From CAZHAX01 sp964530325 (GTDB lineage Bacteria; Chloroflexota; Anaerolineae; B4-G1): a stretch of DNA of 52,501 bases. Each line of letters starts with the position of its first letter. The stretch's first letter is position 1. This document shows positions 51,296-52,501 of the stretch, piece after piece. The notes beneath the pieces are model-generated. The model ran no database searches and was not told where the DNA came from. It saw nothing but the letters and a program-made list of their open reading frames with translations. The DNA lies in the NCBI GenBank assembly GCA_964530325.1, contig CAZHAX010000021.1, positions 1 through 52,501 of the forward strand. The letters are read 5' to 3'. A program made the position numbers and the translations under genes.

Positions 51296-52501
51296 CTAGG
51301 CTGCTCCCAGCAGGTCTTGCGCCGTGGAGATACCGTCGGCCAGGCGGTCGACTTCCTCACGCGTGTTGTATAGGTAGAAGCTGGCTCGGGCGGTACTACC
51401 TAGCCCCAGCTTCTCGTGCAGGGGCTGCGCGCAGTGGAGCCCCGCCCTAATGGCGATACCTTGCCCATCCAGCACCTGCGCCACGTCGTGCGGATGAACC
51501 CCGGCTACAGTGAACGGTACGACACCAACCCGCTCTTCCACAGAAGGGCCGAGGACCCTGACGCCGTCGAGACCTGCCAGCCGATCGAGAGCGTAGGACG
51601 TGAGCTCAAGTTCGTGCTCTCGGATAGCATCGATCCCCAGACCGGTCAGGTAGTCGACTGCGGCGCCAAGCCCGACCGCCTCGGCGATAGCCGGTGTGCC
51701 GGCCTCGAACTTCCAGGGCACCTCGGTCCAGCAGGCATCGTACAGCCCAACGCGCTCGATCATCCCTCCGCCGGTCAGCAAGGGATCCATCGCCTCCAGC
51801 AGTTCGGAGCGGCCGTATAGCACACCAATGCCGGTAGGGCCGCACATCTTGTGCCCTGAGAAGGCCAGGAAGTCGCAGTCGAGCGCATCAACGTCAACGG
51901 CAATGTGAGGCACGCTCTGTGCAGCGTCGATCAGCGCCACAGCCCCAGCCTCGTGAGCTCGGGAGACGATCTCGCGAACGGGGTTCACCGTTCCCAAGAC
52001 GTTGGATACGTGAGCGACGGCCACCAGGCTGACGCGGCCCGTCAGCTCTCGATCGAGCGACCGAGAGTCGAGCCGCCCCTCCGGCGTGACCTCCACGTAG
52101 CGCAAGTCTGCGCCGGCCTCACGGGCCAGCAGTTGCCAGGGCACGGTGTTGCTGTGGTGCTCCATCTCGGTGATGACAATGCGGTCTCCAGGGCGGACGC
52201 TCGCCCGACCCCAGGAGTGGGCTACCAGGTTGATCGCCTCCGTCGCATTGCGCGTGAAGACCAGGCAGCGCGCGGAGGGCGCGTTGACAAAGCCGGCAAC
52301 CTTCTCTCGCGCCCCCTCGTAGGCGCTCGTCGCCTCCTCGCTTAGAGCATAGACAGCCCGATGGACGTTGGCATATCTACTGGAATAGAACTGGGATAGC
52401 GCATCAAGGACAGGAACCGGCTTCTGAGTCGTGGCAGCGTTGTCGAGATAGGCGAGAGGTTTGCCGCGAGCCTTGCGGCCCAGGAACGGGAAGTCGCGCC
52501 G
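51296..52501 (-). CDS. sufS: SufS-type cysteine desulfurase, cut by the window edge
   Basis: Seen: 401 residues to the stop; the frame stays open to base 52501, so only a few N-terminal residues are missing. Family features: LDNAATTQKP near the start, RNATEAINLVAHSW, ITEMEHHSN, the PLP lysine in FSGHKMCGPTG and the persulfide cysteine in RAGLHCAQPLH. Known: pyridoxal-phosphate enzyme that takes sulfur from cysteine for iron-sulfur clusters; the same family includes selenocysteine lyase activity. The ATG at 52165 is internal and not the start. Confidence 0.95.
   Translation of the reverse strand, partial: RRDFPFLGRKARGKPLAYLDNAATTQKPVPVLDALSQFYSSRYANVHRAVYALSEEATSAYEGAREKVAGFVNAPSARCLVFTRNATEAINLVAHSWGRASVRPGDRIVITEMEHHSNTVPWQLLAREAGADLRYVEVTPEGRLDSRSLDRELTGRVSLVAVAHVSNVLGTVNPVREIVSRAHEAGAVALIDAAQSVPHIAVDVDALDCDFLAFSGHKMCGPTGIGVLYGRSELLEAMDPLLTGGGMIERVGLYDACWTEVPWKFEAGTPAIAEAVGLGAAVDYLTGLGIDAIREHELELTSYALDRLAGLDGVRVLGPSVEERVGVVPFTVAGVHPHDVAQVLDGQGIAIRAGLHCAQPLHEKLGLGSTARASFYLYNTREEVDRLADGISTAQDLLGAA

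Noticed and set aside
1..52501. Mobile elements or CRISPR
   Set aside because: No transposase, integrase, terminal inverted repeats or regularly spaced repeats were seen on either strand.

Overview
The window is GC-rich, densely coded DNA from a free-living bacterium. My best guess is the phylum Chloroflexota, near the Anaerolineae. This is inferred from gene content: PD40-propeller lipoproteins, secreted proteins with a Y-L-P-L-V tail, and DUF2085, DUF4013 and DUF4126 membrane proteins. No rRNA or other phylogenetic marker is present to settle it. I see no insertion sequence, prophage or CRISPR array. Promoters are readable by eye: many -10 boxes are TATAAT or TATACT, 16-18 bases from a TTG-type -35.

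Layout, left to right. 1-0.6 kb: possible end of an upstream gene, then tRNA-Glu(UUC) with its promoter and terminator. 0.7-5 kb: secreted PD40 lipoprotein and two tandem glycosidase-like proteins. 5-7.7 kb: four small membrane proteins of unknown function. 7.9-11.6 kb: YjbQ, PcrA helicase, a family 2 glycosyltransferase. 11.6-16.3 kb: LysM L,D-transpeptidase, a TetR regulator with a 28-bp operator, an epimerase-SDR fusion, a secreted metallophosphoesterase. 16.4-24.7 kb: a six-gene hdrC-hdrB-hdrA-mvhD-fdhB-fdhA operon. 24.9-30.7 kb: dnaE and two phosphofructokinases. 30.7-36.4 kb: solute-binding lipoprotein, uppP, a lipoprotein, a ROK sugar kinase, a SUMF1-like lipoprotein and an iron-sulfur flavoprotein-like reductase. 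36.6-40.3 kb: a promoter, a structured leader with a terminator, and a 1116-residue secreted phospholipase-D-like protein. 40.4-45.2 kb: two glycosyltransferases, a GNAT acetyltransferase and an Lgt-like protein. 45.3-52.5 kb: a small membrane protein, mutS, a PD40 membrane protein with an M15-peptidase-like motif, a THEP1-like NTPase, sufU and a truncated sufS.

The most interesting system is the operon at 16.4-24.7 kb. Both fdhA and hdrA contain an in-frame TGA exactly where these families carry cysteine or selenocysteine, and each TGA is followed by a hairpin of bacterial SECIS type with a loop beginning GG. They therefore look like two selenoproteins rather than broken genes. The HdrA is also unusual: a GltD/NfnB-like FAD-NAD(P)H module is inserted between its two halves. 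Together the genes would encode a cytoplasmic formate dehydrogenase-heterodisulfide-reductase-type complex, likely an electron-bifurcating link between formate, NAD(P)H, ferredoxin and a disulfide or other acceptor, in a bacterium that shows no sign here of methanogenesis.

Other points are a set of apparently leaderless genes (pcrA, the family 2 glycosyltransferase, dnaE, the 48.4 kb gene), divergent promoters of mutS and its neighbour that share one -35 element, a nearly identical ten-residue C-terminal tail on two unrelated secreted proteins, and a possible attenuator upstream of the phospholipase-D-like gene.
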